A stretch of DNA of 64,000 nt from positions 30,718,070-30,782,069 of the forward strand of contig NC_082698.1 in NCBI RefSeq assembly GCF_949987515.2, given 5' to 3'. Positions 9,148 to 22,256 of this stretch are shown here, in pieces; position 1 is the stretch's first letter, and every line of letters starts with the position of its first letter. The notes beneath the pieces are model-generated. The model saw nothing but the letters and a program-made list of their open reading frames with translations. It did not search any database and was not told the origin of the DNA. Position numbers and translations under genes: made by a program. The stretch comes from Delphinus delphis (lineage: Eukaryota; Chordata; Mammalia; Artiodactyla; Delphinidae).

Positions 9148-12100
9148 ATGGTAATAGGAACATACATATCCATAACTACCTTAAATGTAAATGGATTAAA
9201 TGTTCCAACCAAAAGACATAGACTGGCTGAATGGATACAAAAACAAGACCCATATATATGCTGTCTACAAGAGACCCACTTCAGGCCTAGGGACACGTAC
9301 AGACTGAAAGTGAGGGTATGGAAAAAGCTATTCCATGCAAATGGAAATCAAAAGAAAGCTAGAGTAGCAATTCTCATATCAGACAAAATAGACTTTAAAA
9401 TGAAGACTATTAAAAGAGACAAAGAAGGACACTACATAATAATCAAGGGATCAATCCAAGAAGAATATATAGCAATTGTAAATATTTATGCACCCAACAT
9501 AGGAGCACCTCAATACATAAGGCAAATACTAACAGCCACAAAAGGGGACATCAACAGTAACACAATCATGGTAGGGGACTTTAACACCCTACTTTCAACA
9601 ATGGACAGATCATCCAAAATGAAAATAAATAAGGAAACAGAAGCTTTACATGACACATTAAACAAGATGGACTTAATTGATATTTATTGGACATTCCATC
9701 CAAAAACAACAGAATACACTTTCTTCTCAAGTGCTCATGGAACACTCTCCAGGATAGATCATATCTTGGGTCACAAATGAAGCCTTGGTAAATTTCAGAA
9801 AATTGAAATCATATCAAGTATCTTTTCCGACCACAATGCTATGATACTAGATATCAATTACACGGAAAAATCTGTAAAAAATACAAACACATGGAGGCTA
9901 GACAATACACTACTAAATAACCAAGAGATTACTGAAGAAATGAAAGAGGAAATCAAAAAATACCTAGAAACAAATGACAAAACACAATGACCCAAAACCT
10001 ATGGGATGCAGCAAAAGCTGTTCTAAGAGGGAAGTTTATAGCAATACAGTCCTACTCAAGAAACAAGAAAAATCTCAAATAAGCAACCTAACCTTACACC
10101 TAGAGCAATTAGAGAAAGAAGAACAAAAAAAAAACCCAAACTTAGCAGAAGGAAGGAAATGAAAGATCAGAAATAAATTAAAAAGATATGAAGGAACCAA
10201 TGCAAAGATCAATAAAACTAAAGCTGGTTCTTTGAGAAGATAAATAAAACTGATAAACCGTTAGCTAGACTCATCAAGGAAAAAAAGGGAGAAGACTCAA
10301 ATCAACAGAATTAGAAATGAAAAAGGAGAAGTAACAACTGACACTGCAGAAATACAAAGGATCATGAGAGATTACTGCAAGCAACTCTATGCCAATAAAA
10401 TGGACAAGCTGGAAAAAATTGACAAATTCTTAGAAAAGCACAGCATCCTGAAACTGAACCAGGAAGAAGGACAAAATATAAACAGACAAATCACAAGCAC
10501 TGAAATTGAAACTGTGATTAAAAATCTTCCAACAACAACAAAAAAAATCTTCCAACAAACAAAAGCCCAACACCAGATGGCTTCAAAGGTGAATACTATC
10601 AAACATTTAGAGAAGAGCTAACACCTATCCTTCTCAAACTCTTCCAAAATATAGCAGAGGGAGGAACACTCCCAAACTCATTCTACGAAGCCACCATCAT
10701 CCTGATTCCAAAACCAGACAAAGATGTCACAAAAAAAGAAAACTACAAGCCAATATCACTGATGAACATAGATGCAAAAATCCTAAACAAAACACTAGCA
10801 AACAGAATCCAACAGCACATTAAAAGGATCATACACCATGATCAAGTGGGATTTATCCCAGGAATGCAAGGATTCTTCAATATATGCAAATCAATCAATG
10901 TGATACACCGTATTAACAAATTGAAGGATAAAGACCATACGATAATCTCAATAGATACAGAAAAAGCTTTCAGCAAAAATCAACACCCATTTATGATAAA
11001 AACTCTCCAGAAAGTGGTCATAGAGGGAACCTACCTCCACATAATAAAGGCCATATATGACAAACCCACAGCCAGCATCGTCCTCAATGGTGAAAAACTG
11101 AAACCATTTCCTCTAAGATCAGGAATGAGAGAAGATTGCCCACTCTCACCACTATTATTCAACATAGTTTTGGAAGTTTTAGCCACAGCAATCAGAGAAG
11201 AAAAAGAAATAAAAGGAATCCAGGTTGGAAAAGAAGAATTAAAGCTGTCACTGTTTGCAGCTGACATGGTACTCTACATAGAAAATCCTAAACATGCTAT
11301 CAGAAAACTACTAGAGCTAATCAATGAATTTCGTAAAGTTTCAGCATAGAAAATTAATGCACAGAAACCTCTTGCATTTCTATACACTAATGGTGAAAAA
11401 TCTGAAAGAGAAATTAAGGAAACACTCCGATTTACCATTGCAACAAAAAGAATAAAATACCTAGGAAAAAACCTACCTAAGGGGACAAAAGATCTGTATG
11501 CAGAAAACTATAAGACACTGATGAAAGAAATTAAGGACAACACAAACAGATGGGGAGATATAACATGTTCTTGAATTGGCAGAATCAACATTTTGAAAAT
11601 GACTATATTTCCCAAAGCAATCTACAGATTCAATGCAATCTCTATCAAACTACCACTGGCATTTTTCACAGAACTGGAACAAAAAATTTCACAATTTGTA
11701 TGGCAACACAAAACGCCCCAAATAGCCAAAACGATCTTGGGAAAGAAAAACGGAGCTGGAGGAATCAGGCCCTCTGACTTCAGACTATACTACAAAGCTA
11801 CAGTAATCAAGACAGTATGATAGTGGCACAAAAACAGAAATATAGATCAATGGAACAGGATAGAAAGCCCAGAGATAAACCCATGAAAATATGGTCACCT
11901 TATCTTTGATAAAGGAGCCAAGAATATGCAGTGGAGAAAAGACAGCCTCTTCAATAAGTGGTGCTGGGAAAACTGGACAACTACATGTAAAAGAATGAAA
12001 TTAGAACACCTCCTAACAAAAATAAACTCAAACTGGATTAAAGACTTAAATGTAAGGCCAGACAGTATAAAACTCTTAGAGGAAAACATAGGCAGAACAC

Positions 12101-12954
12101 TCTATGACATAAATCACAGCAAGATCCTTTTTGACCCACCTCCTAGAGAAATGGAAATAATAAACAAATGGGACCTAATGACTTAAAAGCTTTTGCACAG
12201 CAAAGGAAACCATAAACAAGATGAAAAGACAGCCCTCAGAATGGGAAAAAATATTTGCAAATGAAGCAACTGACAAAGGATTAATCTCCAAAATTTACAA
12301 GCAGCTCATGCAACTCAATATCAAAAAAACAAACAACCCAATCCAAAAATGGGCAAAAGACTTAAACAGATATTTCTCCAAAGAAGATATACAGATCACC
12401 AACAAACACATGAAAGGATGCTCAACATCACTAATCATTAGAGAAATGCAAATCAAAACTACAATGAGGTATCACCTCACAGCAGTCAGAATGGCCATCA
12501 TGAAAAAATCTACAAACAATAAATGCTGGTGAGGGTGGAGAAAAGGGAATGCTCTTGCACTGTTGGTGGGAATGTAAATTGATACAGCCACTATGGAGAA
12601 CAGTATGGAGGTTCCTTAAAAAACTTAAAATAGAGCTACCATACAACCCAGCAATCCCACTACTTGGCATATACCCTTAGAAAACCATAATTCAAAAAGA
12701 GTCATGTACCACAATGTTCATTGCAGCTCTATTTACAGTACCCAGGACATGGAAGCAACCTAAGTGTCCATCAACAGATGAATGGATAAAGAAGATGTGG
12801 CACATATATACAATGGAATATTACTCAGCCATAAAAAGAAGCAAAATTGAGTTATTTGTAGTGAGGTGGATGGACCTAGTCTATCATACAGAGTGAAGTA
12901 AGTCAGAAAGAGGAAAATAAATACCGTATGCTAACACATATATATGGAATCTAA
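9148..12954 (+). pseudogene. L1 element A ORF2 (endonuclease/reverse transcriptase), broken
   Basis: ORF2p nicks the target DNA and copies RNA at the nick. The start atggtaatagg at 9148 fits element B. The endonuclease domain is open for 210 codons (TTLNVNGLN, LQETHF, VGDFNTLL, SRIDHILGHK) and then meets a TGA at 9778-9780, before the SDHN motif, which is still visible at about 9826. The reverse transcriptase region is readable at 10762-11349 ([14 protein letters not shown]). The catalytic FADD is changed to FAAD (gct at 11260-11262). Another stop is at 11347-11349, followed by further frameshifts. The C-terminal zinc-finger-like region is damaged near 12530. Confidence 0.92.
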
Positions 12955-13314
12955 AAAAAGAAAAATGGTTTTGATGAACCTAGGGGCAGGACAGGAATAA
13001 AGACACAGACGTAGAGAATGGACTTGAGGACACAGGGATGGGGAAGTGTAAGCTGGGATGAAGTGAGAGAGTAGCATTGACATATATACACTACCTAATG
13101 TAAATAGGTAGTGGGAAGCAGCAGCACAACACAGGGAGATCAGCTCGGTGACCACCCTAGAGGGGTGGGATAGGGAGGGTAGGCGGGAGATGCAAGAGGG
13201 AAGGTATATGGGGATGTATGTATACATATAGCTGATTCACTTTGTTATACAGCAGAAACTAACACAACATTGAAACAATTATATTCCATTAAAGATGTTA
13301 CAAAAAAGAACCAT

Positions 13315-14104
13315 AACCATATTGTGCTCTAATGGTGTTGTCTTGTATCATAGAGAATTTATCCTTTCATTTATTGGGCTGATAGAGAAGGGGGCTGATC
13401 ATCTCATTTCAATCTGGGACTGAGTGTTGAAGGTAGGGTGGATACAGTGAAAATGGGTTACAGTTTTGTTTAGACTCAGCCTACCTCTGCTTTATTCTCT
13501 TTCCTAGGGAAGACCTTCCAGAGCTTTTAATTGAGAAACAGGAGTTTGTTTTCTTTGAGGTTTTCTACAGATTAAGTTCTGCCCTTAAAGGGTTTTCAGC
13601 TTGGGTATTCAGTCTCCCAAGTCAAGCAGCTTCAAAAGTTGGACATATCTTAAGGGCATGTGGAGAATAGATATCTCCATTTAACTCCTGAAATACCCCC
13701 ACATATATACCAACATATCTGCTGATTTCCCTGTTCCCTGCCCTGGGACCTTCTGTCCTATGGCCAACCCTGGATTCTCAGCCTCCAGCTATAATCAGTG
13801 TCTCCAGGGCAAAAATATCTATAGATCCTCAGTGTCATTCAGCCCTCCTTCTAAGGCCATCAACTCTTAACTGTTTTAAGTTCAGTCCCCTGTTACTGGT
13901 AGATACTGTGTTATGCTTTCTTTTCAAATTTATATCTAAATCTTTAGTCAGATGCATACTTTACATTGTTTTACTTGTTTACTGTGATTTCACTGCTTTT
14001 AGACTATATATCTGAGTCAATTTTCAAATGCGTGTTTTGCCTTATTTACATTACTACCTCAAAATGCACGTGAATAATTTCTCAAAAAAAAAAGAAAAAA
14101 GAAG
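13315..14104. other. Unassigned sequence between elements A and B
   Basis: About 790 bases with no open frame of note. Some phrases (tcctagggaagacctt, ttcagcttgggtattcagt) could belong to an old L1 5' region read backwards, but I cannot support an assignment. It ends in an A-rich run at 14084-14104. Confidence 0.4.
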
Positions 14105-14751
14105 CAGTTTTCGGAACTTTGACTTCTGTCAATATGGGAGGCTAGATACTATAAACCACCCTGTTACTCCAAAACAAGGAGATTCTGGAAGAGGTTGATT
14201 TTTTTTTGGTATATCACGGGACTTGCAATAAATGAAGAAAATCTTCAAGTAATCCCTAATAAAATGTAAGCTGAAACCAGGATGGGAGTGTGAGTAGCAA
14301 GGAGCCAGGAGGTTGGTATTGCCCTAAGGGTAAATGTAGATATATATCAGTGTGTCAGTTGATCAGAGACCAAGCCTTGGACTAGTTCCAAATAGGCTTC
14401 TTGAAACTGAGATTCCTAATTAAGGAAAGGTGTTTTTAAAAAAGCTAAAGTACCATCCCAGGTAGGTATGAGATGATAGGCCCTGTTGGCTCCTAGTAGA
14501 AGCATCAAAAAATCCCCAGTTTAGGCCTGTAGGATCCCCAAAGATAAATACATATGATCTGACAATCAGAGATTAACAAACATAAGAGAAGAAATCCTAC
14601 TATGATCATGAGGCAGAACAACAACAGATTTAGATCTCCATGGTCTTCATATATTGGAATTATAAAATCAAAATATAAAATAACTTTGCATAAAATACTG
14701 GAAGAAATTTTAAAATGGAATCACAAAATTGATCAAGAAACAAGAAACAGA

Positions 14752-16520
14752 GAGGAGCTTCAAGATGGTGGAAGAGTAAGACGTGGAGATCACCTTCCTC
14801 CCCACAAATACATCAGAAATACATCTACATGTGGAACAACCCCTACAGAACACCTACTGAACCCTGGCAGAAGACCTCAGACCTCCCAAAGGGCAAGAAA
14901 CTCCCCAGGTACCTGGGTAGGGCAAGAGAAAAAAGAAAAAACAGAGACAAAAGAATAGGGACGAGACCTGCACCAGTGGGAGAGAGCTGTGAAGAAGGAA
15001 AGGTTTCCGCACACTAGGAAGCCCCTTCGTGGGCAGAGACGGCGGGTGGCGGAGGGGGGAAGCTCCGGAGCCACGGAGGAGAGCGCAGCAACAGGGGTGC
15101 GGAGGGCAAAGCGGAGAGATTTCTGCACAGAGGATCAGTGCCGACCAGCACTCACCAGCCTGAGAGGCGTGTCTGCTCACCCACCAGGGTGGGCGGGGGC
15201 TGGGAGCTGAGGCTCGGGCTTCAGAGGTCAGACCCCAGGGAGAGGACGGGGGTTGGCTGTGTGAACACAGCCTGAAGGGGCCTAGCGCGCCACGGCTAGC
15301 TGAGAGAGTGTCCGGGAAAAGTTCTGGAGCTTCCCAAAAGGCAAGAGACCATTGTTTCGGGGTGCGCGAGGAGAAGGGATTCAGAGCACCGCCCAAACGA
15401 GCTCCAGAGACGGGTGCGAGCCACGGCTATCAGCGCAGACACCAGAGACGGGCATGAAACACTAAGGCTGCTGCTGGAGCCACCAAAAAGCCTGTGTGCA
15501 AGCACAGGTCACTATCCACACCTCCCTTCCCGGGAGCCTGTGCAGCCCGCCGCTGCCAGGATCCCGTGATCCAGGGACAACTTCCCCAGGAGAACACACG
15601 ATGCGCCTCAGGCTGTTGCAACATCATGTTGGCCTCTGCCACCGCAGGCTCGCCCCGCATTCCGTACCCCTCCCTCCCCTGGCCTGAGTGAGCCAGAGCC
15701 CCCTAATATGCTGCTACATTAACCCCGTCTTTTCTGAGCGAAGAACAGACGCCCTTAGGCGACCTACATGCAGAGGCGGGGCCTAAATCCAAAGCTGAAC
15801 CCTAGGAGCTGTGCGAACACAGAAGAGAAAGGGAAATCTCTCCCAGCAGCCTCAGGAGCAGCGGGTTAAATCTCCACAATCAACTTGATGTACCCTGCAT
15901 CTGTGGAAGACCTGAATAGACAACGAATCATCCCATATTGAGGTGGTGGACTTTGGAAGCAATGATATTTTTTTTTTTTTCCTTTTTCTCTTTTTCCATG
16001 TGGATGACAGGGTCTTTGTGCTCCAACTGGGCGTCAGGCCTGTGTCACTGAGGTGGGAGAGCCAAGTTCATGACACTGGTCCACCAGAGCCCTCCCAGCT
16101 CCACGTAATATCAAACAGAGAAAATCTCCCAGAAATCTCCATCTCAACGCCAAGACCCAGCTCCACTCAATGACCAGCAAGCGCCAGTGCTGGACAACCT
16201 ATGCCAAACAACTAGCAAGACAGGAACACAACTCCACCCATTGGCAGAGAAGCTGCCTAAAATCATAATAAGGTCACAGACACCCCAAAACATACCACCG
16301 GATGTGGAACTGCCCACCAGAAAGACAAGATCCAGCCTCATCCACCAGAACACAGGCACTAGTCCCCTCGACCAGGAAGCCTACACAACCCACAGAACCA
16401 ACTTTAGCCACTGGGGGCAGACACCAAAAACAACGGGAACTATGAAGCTGCAGCCTGCAAAAAGGAGACCCCAAACACAGTAAGTTAAGCAAAATGAGAA
16501 GACAGAGAAACACATAGCAA
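14752..16520 (+). promoter_or_regulatory. L1 element B 5' UTR (internal promoter region)
   Basis: In L1s the 5' UTR carries the internal RNA polymerase II promoter. Here it is 1.77 kb. Its middle (about 15000-15700) is far more GC- and CpG-rich than anything else in the window. A polypyrimidine run ending gatgacag lies at about 15968-16010, and aggtacctgggtagg, which contains GT dinucleotides in donor-like context, lies at 14907-14921. Element A lacks most of the sequence between them. An antisense open frame of 180 codons lies at 14854-15396. Present activity cannot be judged. Confidence 0.75.
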
Positions 16521-17387
16521 ATGAAGGAGCAAGGTAAAACCCACCAGACAAAACAAATGAAGAGGAAATAGGCAGTCTACTTGAAAAACAATTCAGAATA
16601 ATGACAGTAAAGATGATCCAAAATCTTGGAAATAGAATGGAGAAAATATAAGAAACGTTTAACAATGATCTAGAAGAACTAAAGAGCAAACAAACAGTGA
16701 TGAACAACACAATAAGTGAAATTTAAAATTCTCTAGAAGGAATCAATGACAGAATAACTGAGGCAGAAGAATGGATAAGTGACCTGGAAGATAAAATACT
16801 GGAAATAACTACTGCAGAGCAGGATAAAGAAAAAAAAATGCAAAGAATTGAGGACAGTCTCAGAGACCTCTGGGACAACATTAAACACACCAACATTCAG
16901 GTTATAGGGGGACCCAGAAGAAGAAGAGAAAAAGAAAGGGACTGAGGAAATATTTGAAGAGATTATAGTCGAAAACTTCCCTAACATGGGAAAAGAAATA
17001 GTTAATCAAGTCCAGGAAGTTCAGAGAGTCCCATACAGGATAAATGCAAGGAGAAACACACCAAGACACATATTAATCAAATTATCAAAAATTAAATACA
17101 AAGAAAGAATATTAAAAGCAGACAGGGGAAAACAACAAATAGCATACAAGGGAATCCTCATAAGGTTAACAGCTGATCTTTCAGCAGAAATTCTGCAAGC
17201 CAGAAGGGAGTGGCAGAACATATTTAAAGTGATGAAAGGGAAAAACCTACAACCAAGATTACTCTACCCAGCAAGGATCTCATTCAGCTTCAACAGAGAA
17301 ATGAAAACCTTTACAGACAAGCAAAAGCTAAGAGAATTCAGCACCACCAAACCATCTTTACAACAACTGATAAAGGAACTTCTCTAG
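16521..17387 (+). pseudogene. L1 element B ORF1, broken
   Basis: The start atgaaggagcaagg is at 16521 and the stop tag at 17385-17387, giving a span of 289 codons. The C-terminal 133 codons are open from 16986 in the same frame as the start (EIVNQVQEVQRVPYRI, PRHILIKLSKIKYKERILK, QPRLLYPARISFSF). In-frame stops lie upstream, for example taa at about 16649 and the ctctag at about 16731-16737, so no full ORF1p can be made. Unlike element A, the junction with ORF2 is normal: a 58-base spacer follows. Confidence 0.9.
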
Positions 17388-17445
17388 GCAGGAAACACAA
17401 GAGAAGGAAAAGACCTACAGTAACAAGCCCAAAACAATTAAGAAA

Positions 17446-20400
17446 ATGGCAATAGGAACATACATATCAATAATTACCTTAAATGTAAATGGACTAAATG
17501 TTCCAACCAAAGACATAGACTGGCTGAATGGAAACAAAAACAAGACCCGTATATATGCTGTCTACAAGAGACCCACTTCAGACCTAGGGACTCATACAGA
17601 CTGAAAGTGAGGGGATGGAAAAATATATTCCATGCAAATGGAAATCAAAAGAAAGCTAGAGTAGCTATTCTCATATCAGACAAAATAGACTTTCAAACAA
17701 AGACTATTACAAGAGACAAAGAAGGACACTACATAATGATCAAGGGATCAATCCAAGAAGATACAACAATTGTAAATATTTATGCACCCAACATAGGAGT
17801 ACCTCGATACATAAGGCAAATACTAACAGCCATAAAAGGGGAAATCGACAGTAACACAATCATAGTAGGGGAATTTGATACCCCACTTTCACCATTGGAC
17901 AGATCATCCAAAATGAAAATAAATAAGGAAACAGAAGCTTTAAATGACACATTAAACAAGATGGACTTAATTGATATTTATTGGACATTCCATCCAAAAA
18001 CAACAGAATACACTTTCTTTTCAAGTGCTCATGGAACATTCTCAAGGATAGATCATATCTTGGGTCACAAATGAAGCCTTGGTAAATTTAGGAAAATTGA
18101 AATTGTATCAAGTATCTTTTCCGACTACAATGCTATGAAAGTAGATATCAACTACAGGCAAAAAACTGTAAAAAATACAAACACATGGAGGCTAAATAGT
18201 ACACTACTAAATAACCAAGAGATCACTGAGGAAATCAAAGAGGAAATCAAAAAATACCTAGAAACAAATGACAATGAAAACACCTATGGGATGCAGCAAA
18301 AGCAGTTCTAAGAGGGAAGTTTATAGCAATACAATACTACCTCAAGAAACAAGAAAAATCTCAAACAACCAACCTAACCTTACACCTGAAGCAATTGGAG
18401 AAAGAAGAGCAAAAAAACTCCAAAGTTAGCAGAAGGAAAGAATCATAAAGATCAGATCAGAAATAAATGAAAAAGAAATCAAGGGAACAATAGAAAACAT
18501 CAATAAAACTAATAGCTGATTCTTTGAGAAGATAAACAAAATTGATAAACCATTAGCCAGACTCATGAAGAAAAAAAAGGAGTAGACTCAAATCAATAGA
18601 ATTAGAAATGAAAAAGGAGAAGTAACAAGTGACACTGCAGAAATACAAAGGATCATGAGAGATTACTACAAGCAACTATATGCCAATAATATGGAAAACC
18701 TGGAAGAAATGGACTAATTCTTAGAAAAGAACAACCTTCTGATACTGAACTAGTAAGAAATAGAAAATATAAACAGACCAATCACAAGCACTGAAATTGA
18801 AACTGTGGATAAGAATCATCCAACAAGCTAAAGCCCAGGACCAGTGGGCTTCACAGGTGAATTCTATCAAACATTTAGAGAAGAGCTAACACCTATCCCT
18901 CTCAAACTCTTCCAAAATATAGCAGAGGGAGGAACACTCCCAATCTCATTCTGCGAAGCCACCATCAACATGATACCAAAACCAGGCAAAGATGTCACAA
19001 AGAAAGAAAACAACAGGCCAATATCATTGCTGAACATAGATGCAAATATCCTCAACAAAATACTAGCAAACAGAATCCAACAACACGTTAAAAGGATCGT
19101 ACACCATGATCAAGTGGGGTTTATCCCAGGAATGCAAGGATTCTTCAATATATGTGAATCAATCATTGTGATACACCATATTAACAAATTGAAGAATAAA
19201 AACCATATGATCATCTCAATAGATGCAGAAAAAGCTTTTGACAAAATTCAACATCCATTTATGATAAAAACCCTCCAGAAAGTAGGCATGGAGGGAACTT
19301 ACCTCAACATAATAAAGGCCATATATGACAAACCCACAGCCAACATCATCCTCAGTGGTGAAAAACTGAAACCATTTCCACTAAGATCAGGAAAAGGACA
19401 AGGTTGCCCATTCTCACCACTATTATTCAACATTGTTTTGGAAGTTTAAGCCACAGCAATCAGAGAAGAAAAAGAAATAAAAGGAATCCAAATTGGAAAA
19501 GAAGTAAAGCTGTCACTGTTTGCAGATGACATGGTACTATACACAGAGAATCCTAATTATGCTACCAGAAAACTACTAGAGCTAATCAATGAATTTGGTA
19601 AAGTAGCAGGATACAAAATTAATGCACAGAAATCTTTTGTATTCCTATACACTAATGATGAAAAATCTGAAAGTGAAATTAAGGAAACACTCCCATTTAC
19701 CACTGCAACAAAAAGAATAAAATACCTAGGAATAAACCTACCTAAGGAGACAAAAGACCTGTATGCAGAAAACTATAAGACACTGATGAAAGGAATTAAA
19801 GATGATATAAATAGATGGAGAGGTATACCATGTTCTTGGATTTTAAGAATCAACATTGTGAATATGACTGAACTACCCAAAGCAATCTACAGATTCAATG
19901 CAATCTCTATCAAACTACCACTGGCATTTTTCACAGAACTAGAACAAAAAATTTCACAATTTGTTGGAAACACAAAATACCCCAAACAGCCAACGCAATC
20001 TTGAGAAAGAAAAATGGAGCTGGAAGAATCAGGCTCCCTGACTTCAGAGTATACTACAAACCTACAATAATAAAGACAGTATGGTACTGGCACAGAAACA
20101 GAAATATAGATCAATGGAACAGAATAGAAAGCCCAGAGATAACCCCACACACATATGGTCACCTTATTTTTAATAAAAGAAGCAAGAATATACAATGGAG
20201 AAAAGACAGCCTCTTCAATAAGTGGTGCTGGGAAAACTGGACAGATACATGTAAAAGAATGAAATTAGAATACTCCCTAACACCATACACAAAAATAAAC
20301 TCAGAATGGAATAAAGACCTAAATGTAAGGCCAGACACTATCAAACTCTTAGAGGGAAACATAGGCAGAACACTCTATGACATAAATCATAGCAAGATCC

Positions 20401-21245
20401 TTTTGACCCACCTCCTAGAGAAATGGAAATGAGAACAAAAAGAAAGAAATGGGACCTAATGAAACTTAAAAGCTTTTGCATAGCAAAGGAAACCATAAAC
20501 AAGACGAAAAGACAACCCTCAGAATGGGAGAAAATATTTGCAAATGAAGCTACTGACAAAGGATTAATCTCCAAAATTTACAAGCAGCTCATGCAACTCA
20601 ATATCAAAAAAAACAAACAACCCAATCCAAAAATGGGCAGAAGACGTAAATAGACATTTCTCCAAAGAAGATATACAGATTGCCAACAAACACATGAAAG
20701 GATGCTCAACATCACTAATCATCAGAGAAATGCAAATCAAAAGTACAATGAGATATCATCTCACCCCAGTCAGGATGGCCATCATCAAAAAATCTACAAA
20801 CAATAAATGTTGGAGAGGGTGTGGAGAAAAGGGAACCCCCCTCTTGCACTGTTGGTGGGAATGTAAATTGATACAGCCACTATGGAGAACAGTATGGAGG
20901 TTCCTTAAAAAACTAAAAATAGAACTACCATACGACCCAGCAATCCCACTACTGGGCATATACCCTGAGAAAACCATAATTCAAAAAGAGTCATGTACCA
21001 CAATGTTCATTGCAGCTCTATTTACAGTACCCAGGACATGGAAGGAACCTAAGTGTCTATCAACAGATGAATGGATAAAGAAGATGTGGCACATGTATAC
21101 AATGGAATATTACTCAGCAATAAAAAGAAATGAAATTGAGTTATTTGTAGTGAGGTGGATGGAACTAGAGTCTGTCATACAGAGTTCAGTAAGTCAGAAA
21201 GGGAAAAACAAATACCATATGCTGACACATATATATGGAATCTAA
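17446..21245 (+). pseudogene. L1 element B ORF2, broken
   Basis: The start atggcaatagg is at 17446. One base is lost near 17508 (ccaaagacatag against ccaaaagacatag in A), shifting the frame. The endonuclease part is open at 17607-18074 and ends at the same TGA after GHK as in element A (18072-18074). The reverse transcriptase is back in frame from 18844 ([14 protein letters not shown]) and stops at 19447-19449. It resumes with an intact FADD at about 19520-19531. Further shifts follow near 19960. The C-terminal frame is open to 21245, with the [11 protein letters not shown] region disturbed by added bases near 20840. Confidence 0.92.
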
Positions 21246-22256
21246 AAAAAAGAGAAAAGGTCATGAAAAACCTAGGGACAGGACAGGAATAAAGATGCAG
21301 ACTTATTAGAGAATGGACTTGAGGACATAGGGATGGGGAAGGGTAAGCTGGGACAAAGTGAGAGAGTGGCATGGACATATATATACTACCAAATGTAAAA
21401 CCGATAGCTAGTGGGAAGCAGCTGCATAGCACAGGGAAATCAGCCCAGTGCTTTTTGACCACCTAGAGAGGTGGGATAGGGAGGGTGGGAGGGAGGGAAA
21501 CCCAAGATGAAGAGATATGGGGCTATATGTGTATGAATAGCTGATTCACTTTGTTATAAAGCAGAAACTAACACACCATTGTAAAGCAATTATACTCCAA
21601 TAAAGATGTTGAAAAAAAAAAAGTATGACTAAAAAAAGAATCAAGAGACTATCACAAGAAACTGGGAATTTGTGAAATAAAGATAAATAGTATACCTGAA
21701 AATTAAAAATATGATTGTTGACATTTTAAAACTTCATAAAGCCATGGATTAAACAGCAGATTAGACATGGATGAGAAAATATAATGGAAGTTGGACCTAA
21801 ATAAATTACCCAGAATGTAATACAGGAAAATAAGGAAATGGAAATTATGAAAGTGGGATTATGAGACATGGAAAATAAAATAATAAATCTAATTTATGGA
21901 TTTCTGGGGGATAAATTAGAACAGAGAAGAAATATTTGATAAGTTAATGGATGATAATATTTCAATTCTGTTGAAGGATATAAATTCATAAGTACCCCAA
22001 ACATGATTTACAGCAAGCTTGATAAATAAAATAGAAATCTAGAACTAGATACTTTATAGTAAAACTCCAGAACACAAAGGCTAAAATATTTTAGAAACAG
22101 CTTAAGAGAAAATAATTATCTATAAGTGAATGACAATTTGACTGATGCAGATTTCATAACTCAGGTAGAAAATATATTTATTTATAATATCTTCAAAGTG
22201 CTGAACGAACATAATTGTCAACCTGGAATTAGAACATAATTGTTCACTACAAATTA

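Larger units (their letters stand above)
6995..13304 (+). mobile_element. L1 element A, near full length, plus strand
   Basis: The element begins ggagtaccttcaagatggca and ends in an aaagatgttacaaaaaa tail. A 10-base duplication, aaagaaccat, flanks it at 6985-6994 and 13305-13314. Order of parts: 5' UTR (to 8246, carrying two SINEs at 7079-7645), ORF1 (8247-9091), a 56-base spacer, ORF2 (9148-12954) and 3' UTR (12955-13304). About 1.1 kb of 5' UTR present in element B is absent here (junction near 7744-7760). Both ORFs carry frameshifts and stops, so it is dead. Its 3' UTR is the type shared with elements B and C. Confidence 0.93.
14752..21630 (+). mobile_element. L1 element B, full length, plus strand
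   Basis: The element begins ggagcttcaagatggtgg and ends tactccaataaagatgttga plus A tail. The likely duplication is imperfect: gatcaagaaac at 14731-14741 and aatcaagagac at about 21640-21650. Parts: 5' UTR 14752-16520, ORF1 16521-17387, a 58-base spacer, ORF2 17446-21245 and 3' UTR to 21620. It shares subfamily features with element A, including an identical premature stop in ORF2. Both ORFs are broken. It is inserted into the ORF1 part of a much older L1. Confidence 0.93.

Noticed and set aside
14907..16035. Exact GT-AG intron missing from element A
   Set aside because: The A junction keeps gtacc and does not join the donor-like and acceptor-like dinucleotides precisely; only a looser splicing or deletion hypothesis is kept.
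6985..21650. Elements A and B as products of a single segmental duplication
   Set aside because: Their flanks and target duplications differ, and their sequences diverge over the whole length.
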